Assembly: GCF_003815715.1 (NCBI RefSeq)
Contig: NZ_CP033922.1
Span: 4,140,001-4,204,000, forward strand
Source: Chryseobacterium sp. G0162
GTDB taxonomy: Bacteria > Bacteroidota > Bacteroidia > Flavobacteriales > Weeksellaceae
Reading direction: 5' to 3'
Length of the DNA stretch: 64,000 nt
This document shows positions 20,527 to 28,585 of this stretch, in pieces. Under the pieces are notes generated by a model that was given only the letters and a program-made list of their open reading frames with translations, was not told the origin of the DNA and did not search any database. Position 1 is the stretch's first letter. Each line of letters begins with the position of its first letter. Made by a program: the position numbers and the translations under genes.

Positions 20527-22959
20527 ATGCAAACAACCTATATTGAAACACAGCAAATATCCTTCCAGGACTTTAAAAATCAGATACTTGATGATTACAG
20601 GTTAGGAAGAGTTTCTCGTGAAATGTCTTATCTCGGAAGGAGAGAAGTACTGACTGGAAAAGCTAAATTTGGAATTTTTGGGGATGGTAAAGAACTTCCT
20701 CAGCTTGCAATGGCGAAGGTTTTCAGAAATGGAGACTTCCGTTCAGGGTATTACAGAGATCAGACTTTTGCATTGGCCATTAATGCTTTAACGGCAGAAA
20801 GTTTCTTTGCACAGATGTATGCTGATACCAGTGTGGAAAGAGAACCGGCTTCAGCAGGAAGACAGATGAATGGGCACTTTGCCACAAGAAGCTTAAATGA
20901 AGACGGAAGCTGGAAAGATTTAACGGCACAGAAAAATATTTCTTCCGATATTTCTCCTACCGCAGGACAAATGCCAAGATTATTGGGATTGGCTCAGGCT
21001 TCTACTATATATAAAAATGTAAAATTTGACGGTTCTGAGAAGTTTTCAAGAGAAGGAAATGAAATTGCTTTCGGAACAATTGGTGATGCTTCTACAGCAG
21101 AAGGTCATTTTTGGGAAACATTGAACGCAGCATGTGCGCTTCAGGTTCCTATGATCGTTTCAATCTGGGATGACGGATACGGAATTTCTGTTCCTACTAA
21201 AAACCAGAGAGCAAAAGCTGATATCAGCGAAATGCTAAGCGGTTTCCAAAGAAAAGAAGGAGAGAACCAAGGATGTGAGATCATTCAGGTGAAAGCTTGG
21301 GATTATGCAGCATTATTGGATGCTTATGCGAAAGCAGAGCATTTTGCAAGAACAGAAAGTGTTCCTGTAGTAGTACATGTGGTAGATGTTACTCAACCTC
21401 AAGGGCACTCTACATCAGGATCTCACGAAAGATATAAAAATGAAGCGCGTTTAGCTTGGGAAGCTGAGTTTGACGGGTTGGTGAAATTCAAAGAGTGGAT
21501 TCTAAACTATTCTATTGAAATTGATGGAAAAGAAGAGGTAATTGCTACGGCTGAAGAATTGGATGCTATTGATGAAGAAGCTAAAAAAGTTGCTAAGGCT
21601 GGACAAAAAACAGCTTGGGATAACTATCAGGCTGCTATCAAGGAATTAATTCAGTCTATTGTTCCTTTAGTAGAAAACCTTAAAGGTCAGAATACGGAAG
21701 TAGAAACAGCGCTTACTCACTTCAACAAATTGGTTTCAAAAGCGAAGAAAGATGTATTCCATTTGGCGAGAAAAGCTTTATTGGCAACAAGAGGTACCAA
21801 TTCTGCAGAAAGAAATCAGTTGATGCAGAAGTACAATGAAGCCTCTGAAGTTGAAAAAGATAATTATTCATCTCACTTATATTCTGAATCTGAGTGGAAA
21901 GCTGAAAACATTCAGGAAATTAAACCTGTTTACTCAGACAACTCTGAAGATGTAGATGGAAGAGTCGTGATCAGAAATAATTTTGATAAAATCTTTGAAA
22001 AATATCCTGAAACATTAATCTTTGGAGAAGATACCGGAAACATCGGTGACGTAAACCAGGGATTAGAAGGTATGCAGGAGAAATACGGAGCATTGCGTAT
22101 TGCTGATACCGGAATTCGTGAAGCGACAATTCTTGGACAGGGAATTGGTATGGCCATGAGAGGGTTGAGACCAATTGCTGAGATCCAGTATTTAGACTAT
22201 GTTCTTTACTGTCTACAGGGAATGAGTGATGATCTGGCAACAGTACATTATAGAACCAAAGGAGGACAGAAAGCTCCATTAATTATCAGAACAAGAGGCC
22301 ACAGATTGGAAGGAATCTGGCATTCAGGTTCTCCAATGGCGGGAATTCTTAACCTTTCAAAAGGTATTTTAGTATTGGTACCAAGAAATCTTACGAAAGC
22401 TGCCGGATTCTATAACACAATGCTTCAGGCAGACGAACCTGCAATCATCGTAGAATGTCTGAACGGATACAGATTAAAAGAAAAGCAACCTGATAACCTA
22501 GGAGAATTCACTGTTCCTGTAGGTAAAATTGAAGTGACAAAAGAAGGAAAAGATGTTACTCTGGTAACTTACGGTTCTACTTGGAGAATTGTAACAGAAG
22601 CTGCTAATGAACTAGAAAAATTAGGAATTTCTGCAGAAGTAATCGATATCCAGTCATTAATTCCTTTCGATTTATCTCACGAAATTGCTGAAAGCGTTAA
22701 GAAAACGAATAGATTAGTAGTGATTGACGAAGATGTAGAAGGTGGAACTACTGGATTTATCTTACAGCAGATCTTAGAAAAACAGAAAGCTTTCAGATAT
22801 CTGGATTCAGATCCGTTAACGATCTCTGCTAACGATCACAGGCCAGCGTATGCAAGTGATGGTGACTATTTCAGTAAGCCGTCTGCAGATGATATGGTAG
22901 AAAAGATCTACGCTATGTTTAATGAAACCAATCCTCAGAAATATCCAGCGATATTCTAA
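20527..22959 (+). CDS. Fused alpha/beta E1 subunit of a 2-oxoacid (branched-chain) dehydrogenase
   Basis: 810 residues from ATG 20527; a GTG at 20479 would add 16 residues of doubtful value. The first half is an E1-alpha domain: thiamine diphosphate motif GDASTAEGHFWETLNAA and phosphorylation-loop-like HSTSGSHERYK. The second half is an E1-beta transketolase-type domain (FGEDTGNIGDVNQGLEG, GQGIGMAMRGLRPIAEIQY). Together they decarboxylate branched-chain 2-oxoacids or a related substrate and pass the acyl group to E2. Such a fusion is common in Bacteroidota. E2 is not nearby, and a lipoamide dehydrogenase lies at 49316. Confidence 0.9.
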   Translation: MQTTYIETQQISFQDFKNQILDDYRLGRVSREMSYLGRREVLTGKAKFGIFGDGKELPQLAMAKVFRNGDFRSGYYRDQTFALAINALTAESFFAQMYADTSVEREPASAGRQMNGHFATRSLNEDGSWKDLTAQKNISSDISPTAGQMPRLLGLAQASTIYKNVKFDGSEKFSREGNEIAFGTIGDASTAEGHFWETLNAACALQVPMIVSIWDDGYGISVPTKNQRAKADISEMLSGFQRKEGENQGCEIIQVKAWDYAALLDAYAKAEHFARTESVPVVVHVVDVTQPQGHSTSGSHERYKNEARLAWEAEFDGLVKFKEWILNYSIEIDGKEEVIATAEELDAIDEEAKKVAKAGQKTAWDNYQAAIKELIQSIVPLVENLKGQNTEVETALTHFNKLVSKAKKDVFHLARKALLATRGTNSAERNQLMQKYNEASEVEKDNYSSHLYSESEWKAENIQEIKPVYSDNSEDVDGRVVIRNNFDKIFEKYPETLIFGEDTGNIGDVNQGLEGMQEKYGALRIADTGIREATILGQGIGMAMRGLRPIAEIQYLDYVLYCLQGMSDDLATVHYRTKGGQKAPLIIRTRGHRLEGIWHSGSPMAGILNLSKGILVLVPRNLTKAAGFYNTMLQADEPAIIVECLNGYRLKEKQPDNLGEFTVPVGKIEVTKEGKDVTLVTYGSTWRIVTEAANELEKLGISAEVIDIQSLIPFDLSHEIAESVKKTNRLVVIDEDVEGGTTGFILQQILEKQKAFRYLDSDPLTISANDHRPAYASDGDYFSKPSADDMVEKIYAMFNETNPQKYPAIF

Positions 22960-22980
22960 TTAGGATTAAAGATAAATATG

Positions 22981-23009
22981 AACCGCTTTCAAAAGGAAGC
23001 GGTTTTTTT
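22981..23009 (+). terminator. Terminator of the E1 gene
   Basis: Stem AACCGCTTTC (22981-22990) with GGAAGCGGTT (22995-23004), four-base loop, then a T-run. Confidence 0.88.
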
Positions 23010-23120
23010 GATTATAATGCCGGGATTATCAGGTAGAAATTGTTTTTTTATCAGTAGTTATTCAGTTTTGCTTTTGTCATGATAAAAAATATATGCATTT
23101 TTATAGTGAAAACGCTTTCC

Positions 23121-23972
23121 ATGGATTACAATAAAAAATTATTTCAATTATCACTCTTATTTTTAAGTGTTTTATTCTATTCTCAATCCGACAAAAAAGA
23201 GGTTTTGCATGGGAATTTTACCTATCTGTTAAAAGCTAAAATAAATATACAGACTCCTGATTATATACACGAAGAACTTTTCTCATTATACATAGGTGAA
23301 AATCGTAGTTTTTTTGCGAGTGCCCAATCTCTTAAAAAAGATACAGTGATGGCAAACTCTATTGTATCCACCAAAAACCCTGATGGAAGTATAGTCATGA
23401 GTCTCAAAAACGGTACATCACTGCCAAAAACAAAATTTCCTTATACCATTATACAATCTAATGAAAAAATACAGTACTTTCAACCGGTGGGGATGGCAGT
23501 ACTTACTTATAAAGAGCCAATAATAGGGAATTGGAAACTCATTGATGAAACAAAAACGATTAATACAATTACCTGTAAAAAAGCAACAGTTACCTATAAA
23601 GGAAGAAACTGGATTGCATGGTATTCGACCGAAATTCCACTTCCTTATGGTCCTTACAAATTCAGTGGATTACCAGGATTAATCATCAAAATAGCAGATG
23701 AAAAAAATGAATATGATTTTGAACTCGTAAAATCTGTACCTACTTCTGAATTGGAAGGAAAATTCATTAATATAAAGAAAACACGATATACTGAGGCTAT
23801 TGAAACTACCCAACCGAAATTTCAACAGGCACTAAAAGCCCATAATGAAAATATTGCAGCCGTATTGGCTAGTTCTGGAACTACTATCTTAGGGGGCCAG
23901 GAAAAGATCAATCAAAGGCAGAAAGAATTAGATCTGAACAGAAAGTATTTAAACCCTATAGAACTGGAATAA
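23121..23972 (+). CDS. GLPGLI-family secreted protein
   Basis: 283 residues from ATG 23121 (MDYNKKLFQLSLLFLSVLFYSQ, a signal peptide); an earlier ATG at 23079 only adds a poor leader. The name-giving motif FSGLPGLIIKI is present after the conserved WIAWYSTEIPLPYGPYK. The family is almost restricted to Bacteroidota, is secreted or periplasmic and has no known function. The C-terminal quarter is helical and glutamine-rich. Confidence 0.85.
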   Translation: MDYNKKLFQLSLLFLSVLFYSQSDKKEVLHGNFTYLLKAKINIQTPDYIHEELFSLYIGENRSFFASAQSLKKDTVMANSIVSTKNPDGSIVMSLKNGTSLPKTKFPYTIIQSNEKIQYFQPVGMAVLTYKEPIIGNWKLIDETKTINTITCKKATVTYKGRNWIAWYSTEIPLPYGPYKFSGLPGLIIKIADEKNEYDFELVKSVPTSELEGKFINIKKTRYTEAIETTQPKFQQALKAHNENIAAVLASSGTTILGGQEKINQRQKELDLNRKYLNPIELE

Positions 23973-23993
23973 CTTATATCAGGTTAGGATAAC

Positions 23994-24015
23994 GGGCTGT
24001 CTGATGCAACAGCCC
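23994..24015. terminator. Weak hairpin between convergent genes
   Basis: GGGCTGT (23994-24000) and ACAGCCC (24009-24015) form a seven-base stem with an eight-base loop. No strong T-run on either side, so termination is uncertain. Confidence 0.4.
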
Positions 24016-24023
24016 ATTTAATA

Positions 24024-24440
24024 TTAATCCTCTTCAGCTAGAGTAATCCGCAGTTTATTTAAAGTACTCATCAAAGTTATACTTGCATTCAATTCCACGA
24101 ATTCCCGTTCTGTAAAATACTGTAACAACCTTTCCCTGATTTCCTGTATATTATCATTGTGGTAAGTTATAGCTTCTGTCCAGCTCAAAACAAGCTTCTG
24201 TTTTACATCAAAGGCATTGGTGTGTTTCCACCCGGGTAATCTGTTAATGACATCCTGTTCAATACCAAAATTAAGAAGTTCTTTGGCGTGATAACTGCAG
24301 CAGTAAGCACATCCGTTGATTTGTGATACGCGAAGTTCTGCCAATGCAATCAGTTTTTCATCAATGCCAGACTTTCTGATGCTGGAATGGGCTTTATACA
24401 GATGACCAATGGTTTCTTTCGCAATTTCTTTGTAATTCAT
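24024..24440 (-). CDS. Carboxymuconolactone decarboxylase / AhpD-like protein
   Basis: 138 residues. The AhpD core is present: ELRVSQINGCAYCCSYH, with the redox pair Cys44 and Cys47 and the nearby His51. Proteins of this type act as alkylhydroperoxidase-like thiol peroxidases or of unknown substrate. The gene is single, convergent with the GLPGLI gene. Confidence 0.85.
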   Translation of the reverse strand: MNYKEIAKETIGHLYKAHSSIRKSGIDEKLIALAELRVSQINGCAYCCSYHAKELLNFGIEQDVINRLPGWKHTNAFDVKQKLVLSWTEAITYHNDNIQEIRERLLQYFTEREFVELNASITLMSTLNKLRITLAEED

Positions 24441-24684
24441 AATGACAATTTTTTCTACAAATTTGCGCCAGAAACAGTTGTGAAACTCTATCCTTACTTT
24501 TTCGTGTTATACTAACCTTTTTGAAAGTAGGTTATCTATGATGGTTTAATTGATCAAGGAATATATAATTAATATTTAGTGATTTATTTTAAATTACTTA
24601 TGTAGTTTTTGAATGTGTGTTTAATATTTTAATCAAAATGACATTTTTGAAGTAATATGTGTTAATTTTACTTTAAAATATTTT

Positions 24685-25410
24685 ATGAGAAACCCTAAGT
24701 GGCAGAGAGATGAATTGATCTTAACGTTGAATTTGTATTATAATCTTGATTCTAAGTTATTTACGAATACTAATTCTAAGATTATTGAGTTGTCTAAACA
24801 ATTAAATAGCCTTCCCATATATTCACAAGAAGAGAGAAATTTGAATTTCAGAAATGCCAATGGTGTGGCTATGAAATTAAGTAATTTTATGGCTATTGAT
24901 ATAGATAATACGAATAGAGGATTATCAAGTTACTCTAAAAAAGATGAAGAAATTTTCAATGAATTTTATGGGAGAATAAATGAATTAAAGCAGATTGCTA
25001 ACTTAATTTTGAATTCAATTCAGGAGAAAGAAGTATTGATTCAACTTTACAGTATAGAAAATGAATCTGATCATGTTATGGAAGGCTCTGAGGGGGGTGT
25101 TTTATATAAGCTTCACAAATTAAGAGAGCGAGATAGTGGACTGATAAATAAGAAAAAACAAAAAGTACTAAAGGAGATGGGTAAGCTAGAATGTGAAGTT
25201 TGCAGTTTCAATTTCTATGATATCTATGGAGAACTTGGATATAAATTTATTGAATGTCATCATATAAGACCATTGTCGACTTATGAATCTAAACAGAAAA
25301 CCACATTGGAAGACTTGGCTTTGGTATGTTCAAATTGCCATAGGATGCTCCATAGGAATATTAAAGATATGTCTATTGAAAGACTAAAGGAGATTATTAA
25401 TAATAATTAA
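24685..25410 (+). CDS. HNH endonuclease, possible type IV restriction-like enzyme
   Basis: 241 residues. The C-terminal HNH domain has two cysteine pairs (Cys170/Cys173 and Cys215/Cys218) around His192-His193 and ends in VCSNCHRMLHR. The N-terminal 110 residues (RDELILTLNLYYN, then FRNANGVAMKLSNFMAIDI) resemble the domain placed before HNH in McrA-like modified-DNA nucleases; this is a recollection, not a search result. The gene and its flanks are visibly more AT-rich than their neighbours. It has no methylase partner nearby. I infer a self-sufficient defence nuclease, possibly acquired recently. Confidence 0.75.
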   Translation: MRNPKWQRDELILTLNLYYNLDSKLFTNTNSKIIELSKQLNSLPIYSQEERNLNFRNANGVAMKLSNFMAIDIDNTNRGLSSYSKKDEEIFNEFYGRINELKQIANLILNSIQEKEVLIQLYSIENESDHVMEGSEGGVLYKLHKLRERDSGLINKKKQKVLKEMGKLECEVCSFNFYDIYGELGYKFIECHHIRPLSTYESKQKTTLEDLALVCSNCHRMLHRNIKDMSIERLKEIINNN

Positions 25411-25455
25411 AAAAGGTAAGGATATACAATATTATATATGAATTTGTATATAATT

Positions 25456-25833
25456 TTAAATTTTAATGGCCTTTTTCTTTATCAATTCGATACACTCTTC
25501 CGAATAGGTTCCTTTCACCTGATATTTCGCTTCCCATTCCTCCAGAAGATATAAAATAGGTAATAAGGCTAATCCTTTTTCTGTAAGAGAATATTCTACT
25601 CTTGGAGGAAGTTCCTTAAATTCTTCACGAATTACTAAACCATCAGCCTCCATTTCACGCAGCTGATCAGTCAATACCTTTCTGGAGATCACATTAATAC
25701 GCACAGCAAGTTCTCCAAAACGTAACTTTCGGTCTTTAATCACCAATACAATAATTGGTTTCCATTTGCTTCCCAAGGCGGCCATTGCTTTGCCTAAAGG
25801 ACAGCTGTATTGCATTAATTCGTTCTTTTTCAT
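25456..25833 (-). CDS. HxlR-family winged-helix transcriptional regulator
   Basis: 125 residues. CPLGKAMAALGSKWKPIIV near the N-terminus and LRFGELAVRI, then VLTDQLREMEADGLV and EYSLTEKGLALLPIL, are the HxlR helix-turn-helix and wing. Cys11 of the CPLGKA motif is the position used for redox or electrophile sensing in some relatives (HypR, YodB). It is divergent from the Old Yellow Enzyme gene at 25956, with repeated GTTAC motifs in the gap, so it most likely controls that gene and itself. Confidence 0.88.
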   Translation of the reverse strand: MKKNELMQYSCPLGKAMAALGSKWKPIIVLVIKDRKLRFGELAVRINVISRKVLTDQLREMEADGLVIREEFKELPPRVEYSLTEKGLALLPILYLLEEWEAKYQVKGTYSEECIELIKKKAIKI

Positions 25834-25835
25834 AC

Positions 25836-25932
25836 GTTACTTTGATGTTACTAATGTAAGTTACTGCGAAGTTACCACTATTTTTTTAATAAAAGATACA
25901 AAAACGAACTATTATTAGTTACTTTGTGTAAC
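25836..25932. promoter_or_regulatory. Cluster of GTTAC motifs: probable HxlR operators
   Basis: GTTAC occurs at 25836, 25847, 25860, 25871 and 25918. Two form inverted repeats: GTTAC-TAAT-GTAAG (25847-25860, imperfect) and GTTAC-TTTGT-GTAAC (25918-25932, perfect). The first overlaps a TACATTAG -7-like element for the minus-strand regulator (25851-25858), so binding there would block its own transcription. Confidence 0.6.
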
Positions 25933-25955
25933 AATTATAAAATGTTATTTTAAAT

Positions 25956-27017
25956 ATGAACACATCATCATTATTTAAACCGTTTCAATATAAGAATCTA
26001 CAGCTTAAAAATAGAATCGTAATGGCTCCTATGACCAGAGCTCAATCTGACAATGGAGTTCCTACACAGAACATAGCTGATTATTATGGAAGAAGAGCTG
26101 CTTCAGAAGTAGGATTAATACTTTCAGAAGGAACTGTTATCAACAGACCAGGTTCAAAAAATCTGCAGAATATCCCGGATTTCTATGGAAATGAAGCTTT
26201 AAACGGCTGGAAAAACGTAATTGATACCGTACATCAGAATGGTGGGAAAATGGGACCTCAGATCTGGCATGTTGGAGATACCAGAATGTCAGAAGACTAT
26301 CCGTTATTACCGATGGAAAAAGCTTTCACAATGACGATTGAAGATATTCAGGATACAATTGCACAGTTTGCTGCTTCAGCAAAAGCAGCGAAAGATCTTG
26401 GTTTCGACTGTCTTGAAATTCATGGTGCACATGGTTATCTTATCGATCAGTTTTTTTGGGAAGTGACCAATACTAGAACAGATGAGTATGGAGGTAAAAC
26501 ATTAAAGGAAAGAAGCCGTTTTGCTGTTGATGTAGTGAAAGCCATCAGAGCAACAGTAGGAGAGGACTTTACTATTATTATCCGTCTTTCTCAATGGAAA
26601 CAGCAAGATTATAAAACGAAGCTCGCTTTTACTCCCAATGAAATGGAAGATTGGCTGTTACCCTTAAAAGAAGCAGGCGTTGATATTTTCCATTGTTCAC
26701 AGCGTCGTTTCTGGGAACCTGAATTTGATGGTTCTGATTTAAACTTTGCAGGTTGGGTAAAAAAGATTACAGGACAGCCAACCATTACAGTAGGTTCTGT
26801 AGGATTAAACGGAGATTTCCTGAATGCATTTGCGGGACAAGGAACGGAAAAAACGGATCTTACAGAATTGATAAGAAGACTAGACAATGAAGAATTTGAT
26901 CTTGTTGCGGTAGGGCGTGCTATTTTGCAGGACTATCAGTGGGTAAAAAAGATCAAAGAAGGGAATACAGGAGAAATTCTGGACTTTACAGCAGAAAGTA
27001 TGGGCGTATTATTTTAA
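25956..27017 (+). CDS. Old Yellow Enzyme family ene-reductase (NemA-like)
   Basis: 353 residues, an FMN-dependent NAD(P)H oxidoreductase that reduces activated double bonds in electrophilic compounds. Characteristic parts are FKPFQYKNLQLKNRIVMAPMTRAQ, then CLEIHGAHGYLIDQFF with the HGAH substrate pair and NTRTDEYGG. The C-terminal DLVAVGRAILQDYQW binds FMN phosphate. Divergent from an HxlR regulator, which fits an inducible electrophile-detoxification unit. Confidence 0.92.
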   Translation: MNTSSLFKPFQYKNLQLKNRIVMAPMTRAQSDNGVPTQNIADYYGRRAASEVGLILSEGTVINRPGSKNLQNIPDFYGNEALNGWKNVIDTVHQNGGKMGPQIWHVGDTRMSEDYPLLPMEKAFTMTIEDIQDTIAQFAASAKAAKDLGFDCLEIHGAHGYLIDQFFWEVTNTRTDEYGGKTLKERSRFAVDVVKAIRATVGEDFTIIIRLSQWKQQDYKTKLAFTPNEMEDWLLPLKEAGVDIFHCSQRRFWEPEFDGSDLNFAGWVKKITGQPTITVGSVGLNGDFLNAFAGQGTEKTDLTELIRRLDNEEFDLVAVGRAILQDYQWVKKIKEGNTGEILDFTAESMGVLF

Positions 27018-27162
27018 TAGGAATGATGAATAGTTAATGAGTTTCGCTGTCAATTTTTTTACAGCATATTTTATTCTTGCGAAGCAAATTAATCATTCAC
27101 GATTCATATTAATTATCATAATTCACTTTATTTTATATTTAATTTTCACCTATTTATTAAAG

Positions 27163-27200
27163 AAACCCGCTTTCAGATTTCCTGAAGTCGGGTTTTTGTT
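27163..27200. terminator. Bidirectional terminator between ene-reductase and peptide array
   Basis: Arms AACCCGCTTTCAG (27164-27176) and CTGAAGTCGGGTT (27182-27194) pair with small mismatches. T-rich on the plus strand (GGTTTTTGTTTTT) and TTTCTTTAAT on the minus strand, so it can end both the ene-reductase transcript and the peptide array. Confidence 0.8.
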
Positions 27201-27204
27201 TTTA

Positions 27205-27360
27205 TTAGCAGGCGTATTCGTTTGCTACACAATTCCAGTAGGCTGGTTGCCCATTTTCTGCTTTATAACGGCAAGGTCTTGCTCCAGGTTCACAGACAGG
27301 AGCATTTCCGCCATTGATTTTCTTTAGTTCTGATTTTGCTAATTTTTTTAGATTTTTCAT
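27205..27360 (-). CDS. Double-glycine leader, cysteine-rich peptide 1 (bacteriocin-like)
   Basis: 51 residues. The leader MKNLKKLAKSELKKINGG is lysine-rich and ends in GG, the cleavage signal used by peptidase-containing ABC exporters. The 33-residue remainder begins NAPVC and has four cysteines spaced C-x6-C-x13-C-x6-C. It is the last of three tandem copies on the minus strand; a terminator lies downstream (27163-27200). Such short genes are annotated as bacteriocin-like in Chryseobacterium. No modification or export gene is adjacent. Confidence 0.8.
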   Translation of the reverse strand: MKNLKKLAKSELKKINGGNAPVCEPGARPCRYKAENGQPAYWNCVANEYAC

Positions 27361-27486
27361 GTTTAAGGTTTGTATAGGTTGAAAATATTATATTTTCTAA
27401 ATCATTTGGCCTATTTACTCAATAAAAAAAGTTTTCAGTTTTCTTGAAGGATAAATAAACTGATTTAGAGAATCTGAAAGCTGTCT

Positions 27487-27648
27487 TTAACGTCTGCATC
27501 CGTATTCTACCGGCACACAGTCCCAATAGGCAGGATAACCGTCTGCAGCAGGATAGCGACATGCTATTTGTCCATATTCACATACAGGAGCATTTCCTCC
27601 ATAAATTTTCTTTAGATTTGATTTTGCAATTTTTTTTAAATTTTTCAT
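27487..27648 (-). CDS. Double-glycine leader, cysteine-rich peptide 2 (bacteriocin-like)
   Basis: 53 residues. Leader MKNLKKIAKSNLKKIYGG, then a 35-residue part beginning NAPVCEYG, with the spacing C-x6-C-x13-C-x6-C and ending in GCRR. It shares the PAYWxC segment with peptide 1, 126 bp downstream. Together with peptides 1 and 3 it forms a tandem array that probably arose by duplication. Confidence 0.8.
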   Translation of the reverse strand: MKNLKKIAKSNLKKIYGGNAPVCEYGQIACRYPAADGYPAYWDCVPVEYGCRR

Positions 27649-27702
27649 GTGTAATAATTTGTAGATTGGTATTATAAGTATTGATTTGATCCTTTTAACG
27701 GA

Positions 27703-27858
27703 TTAAGGACACTCTGCAGTCTCAGAAATACATCTCCATCGTTGAGATCCGTCTTTGCCGGTGTAGTAGCATGCCTGAGTTCCTGTTGGGCATTCCGGAG
27801 CATTTCCACCATTGATTTTCTTTAATTCTGATTTTGCTAATTTTTTACTGTTTTTCAT
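27703..27858 (-). CDS. Double-glycine leader, cysteine-rich peptide 3 (bacteriocin-like)
   Basis: 51 residues and first in the array. Leader MKNSKKLAKSELKKINGG, then NAPEC and a more diverged remainder with C-x6-C-x12-C-x6-C and a W-R-C element where the others have W-N-C or W-D-C. A full promoter lies just upstream at 27883-27912. The gap to peptide 2 is 54 bp. Confidence 0.8.
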   Translation of the reverse strand: MKNSKKLAKSELKKINGGNAPECPTGTQACYYTGKDGSQRWRCISETAECP

Positions 27859-27882
27859 ATTGTAGTGATTTGTTTGAGGTTA

Positions 27883-27912
27883 CAAATGTAATATTTTTTA
27901 TTAATCTTGCAA
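27883..27912 (-). promoter_or_regulatory. Promoter of the peptide array
   Basis: On the minus strand, TTG (27912-27910) and TACATTTG (27890-27883, consensus TAnnTTTG) are 22 bases apart. Transcription would start about 18 bases before the first peptide start codon. Confidence 0.7.
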
Positions 27913-28014
27913 TACTTTGTTTGAAATAGTGCGAAGGATTTAAAATTTGCGGATAGAAACGTTTTTTGCTTTATTTGCCTATCAGTTAATTTTCAAATTG
28001 AAGAATTTAATAAA

Positions 28015-28479
28015 ATGGCAGATAAATGTTTATTACTTACATTACTATTTCTCTTGATGTCCTGTCAACAAGAGGTAAAGAAAACAGAGTTTCAGGCTGT
28101 AGAAAAAAATATTCCGGAACAGAAAAAAGAAGAATATAATATTGAGAGTCAAAAAATAAAAGCCGATACCATCATCACAAAATCAACGATATTACTGTTA
28201 GGTCCTGATGATAAAGAGGTAGAGGAAATCAAAAAGAAACAGGGAGAAGATAATTTCTATACGATTGCTGATGACGCTAACTATTATTCAGCAGAAATAT
28301 TTGAAATTGTACCTGCAACTATTTTTACAGGGTATCGAATTATTGACTTTCCAAAAGAAAACTATGTCTTTGATAAAAGCCGCTCCGAAAATAAATGGCT
28401 GGTCATTGATTATAAACCAGGTTCAAAACCTACAATATACTCTTTAGTAGATTATTATCGTCATATAACCGAAAAATAA
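28015..28479 (+). CDS. Putative lipoprotein, unknown
   Basis: 154 residues. The N-terminus CLLLTLLFLLMSCQQ has a lipobox (LMSC), so the protein should be attached to a membrane from the periplasmic side. The next 50 residues are charged and probably unstructured; the C-terminal 70 residues contain ADDANYYSAEIFEIV and NKWLVIDYKPGSKPTIY. I recognise no family. It is divergent from the peptide array and could be related to it by position only. Confidence 0.6.
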   Translation: MADKCLLLTLLFLLMSCQQEVKKTEFQAVEKNIPEQKKEEYNIESQKIKADTIITKSTILLLGPDDKEVEEIKKKQGEDNFYTIADDANYYSAEIFEIVPATIFTGYRIIDFPKENYVFDKSRSENKWLVIDYKPGSKPTIYSLVDYYRHITEK

Positions 28480-28500
28480 TCTCTATATAGATCAATATAA

Positions 28501-28534
28501 ACGCGCTCCCATCATGATGGGAGCGCGTTTTTTA
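28501..28534 (+). terminator. Terminator after the lipoprotein gene
   Basis: ACGCGCTCCCATCA (28501-28514) followed at once by its reverse complement (28515-28528), then six T residues. A very strong GC-rich hairpin. Confidence 0.85.
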
Positions 28535-28585
28535 ACAGATTTAAATATCTAAAACTGCCACGTTAAAATGACAGAAGTGATTTTC

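Noticed and set aside
27037..27327. A 96-codon plus-strand frame over the peptide array
   Set aside because: It overlaps peptide gene 1 and the terminator, and its translation shows no domain; the minus-strand peptides explain the region better.
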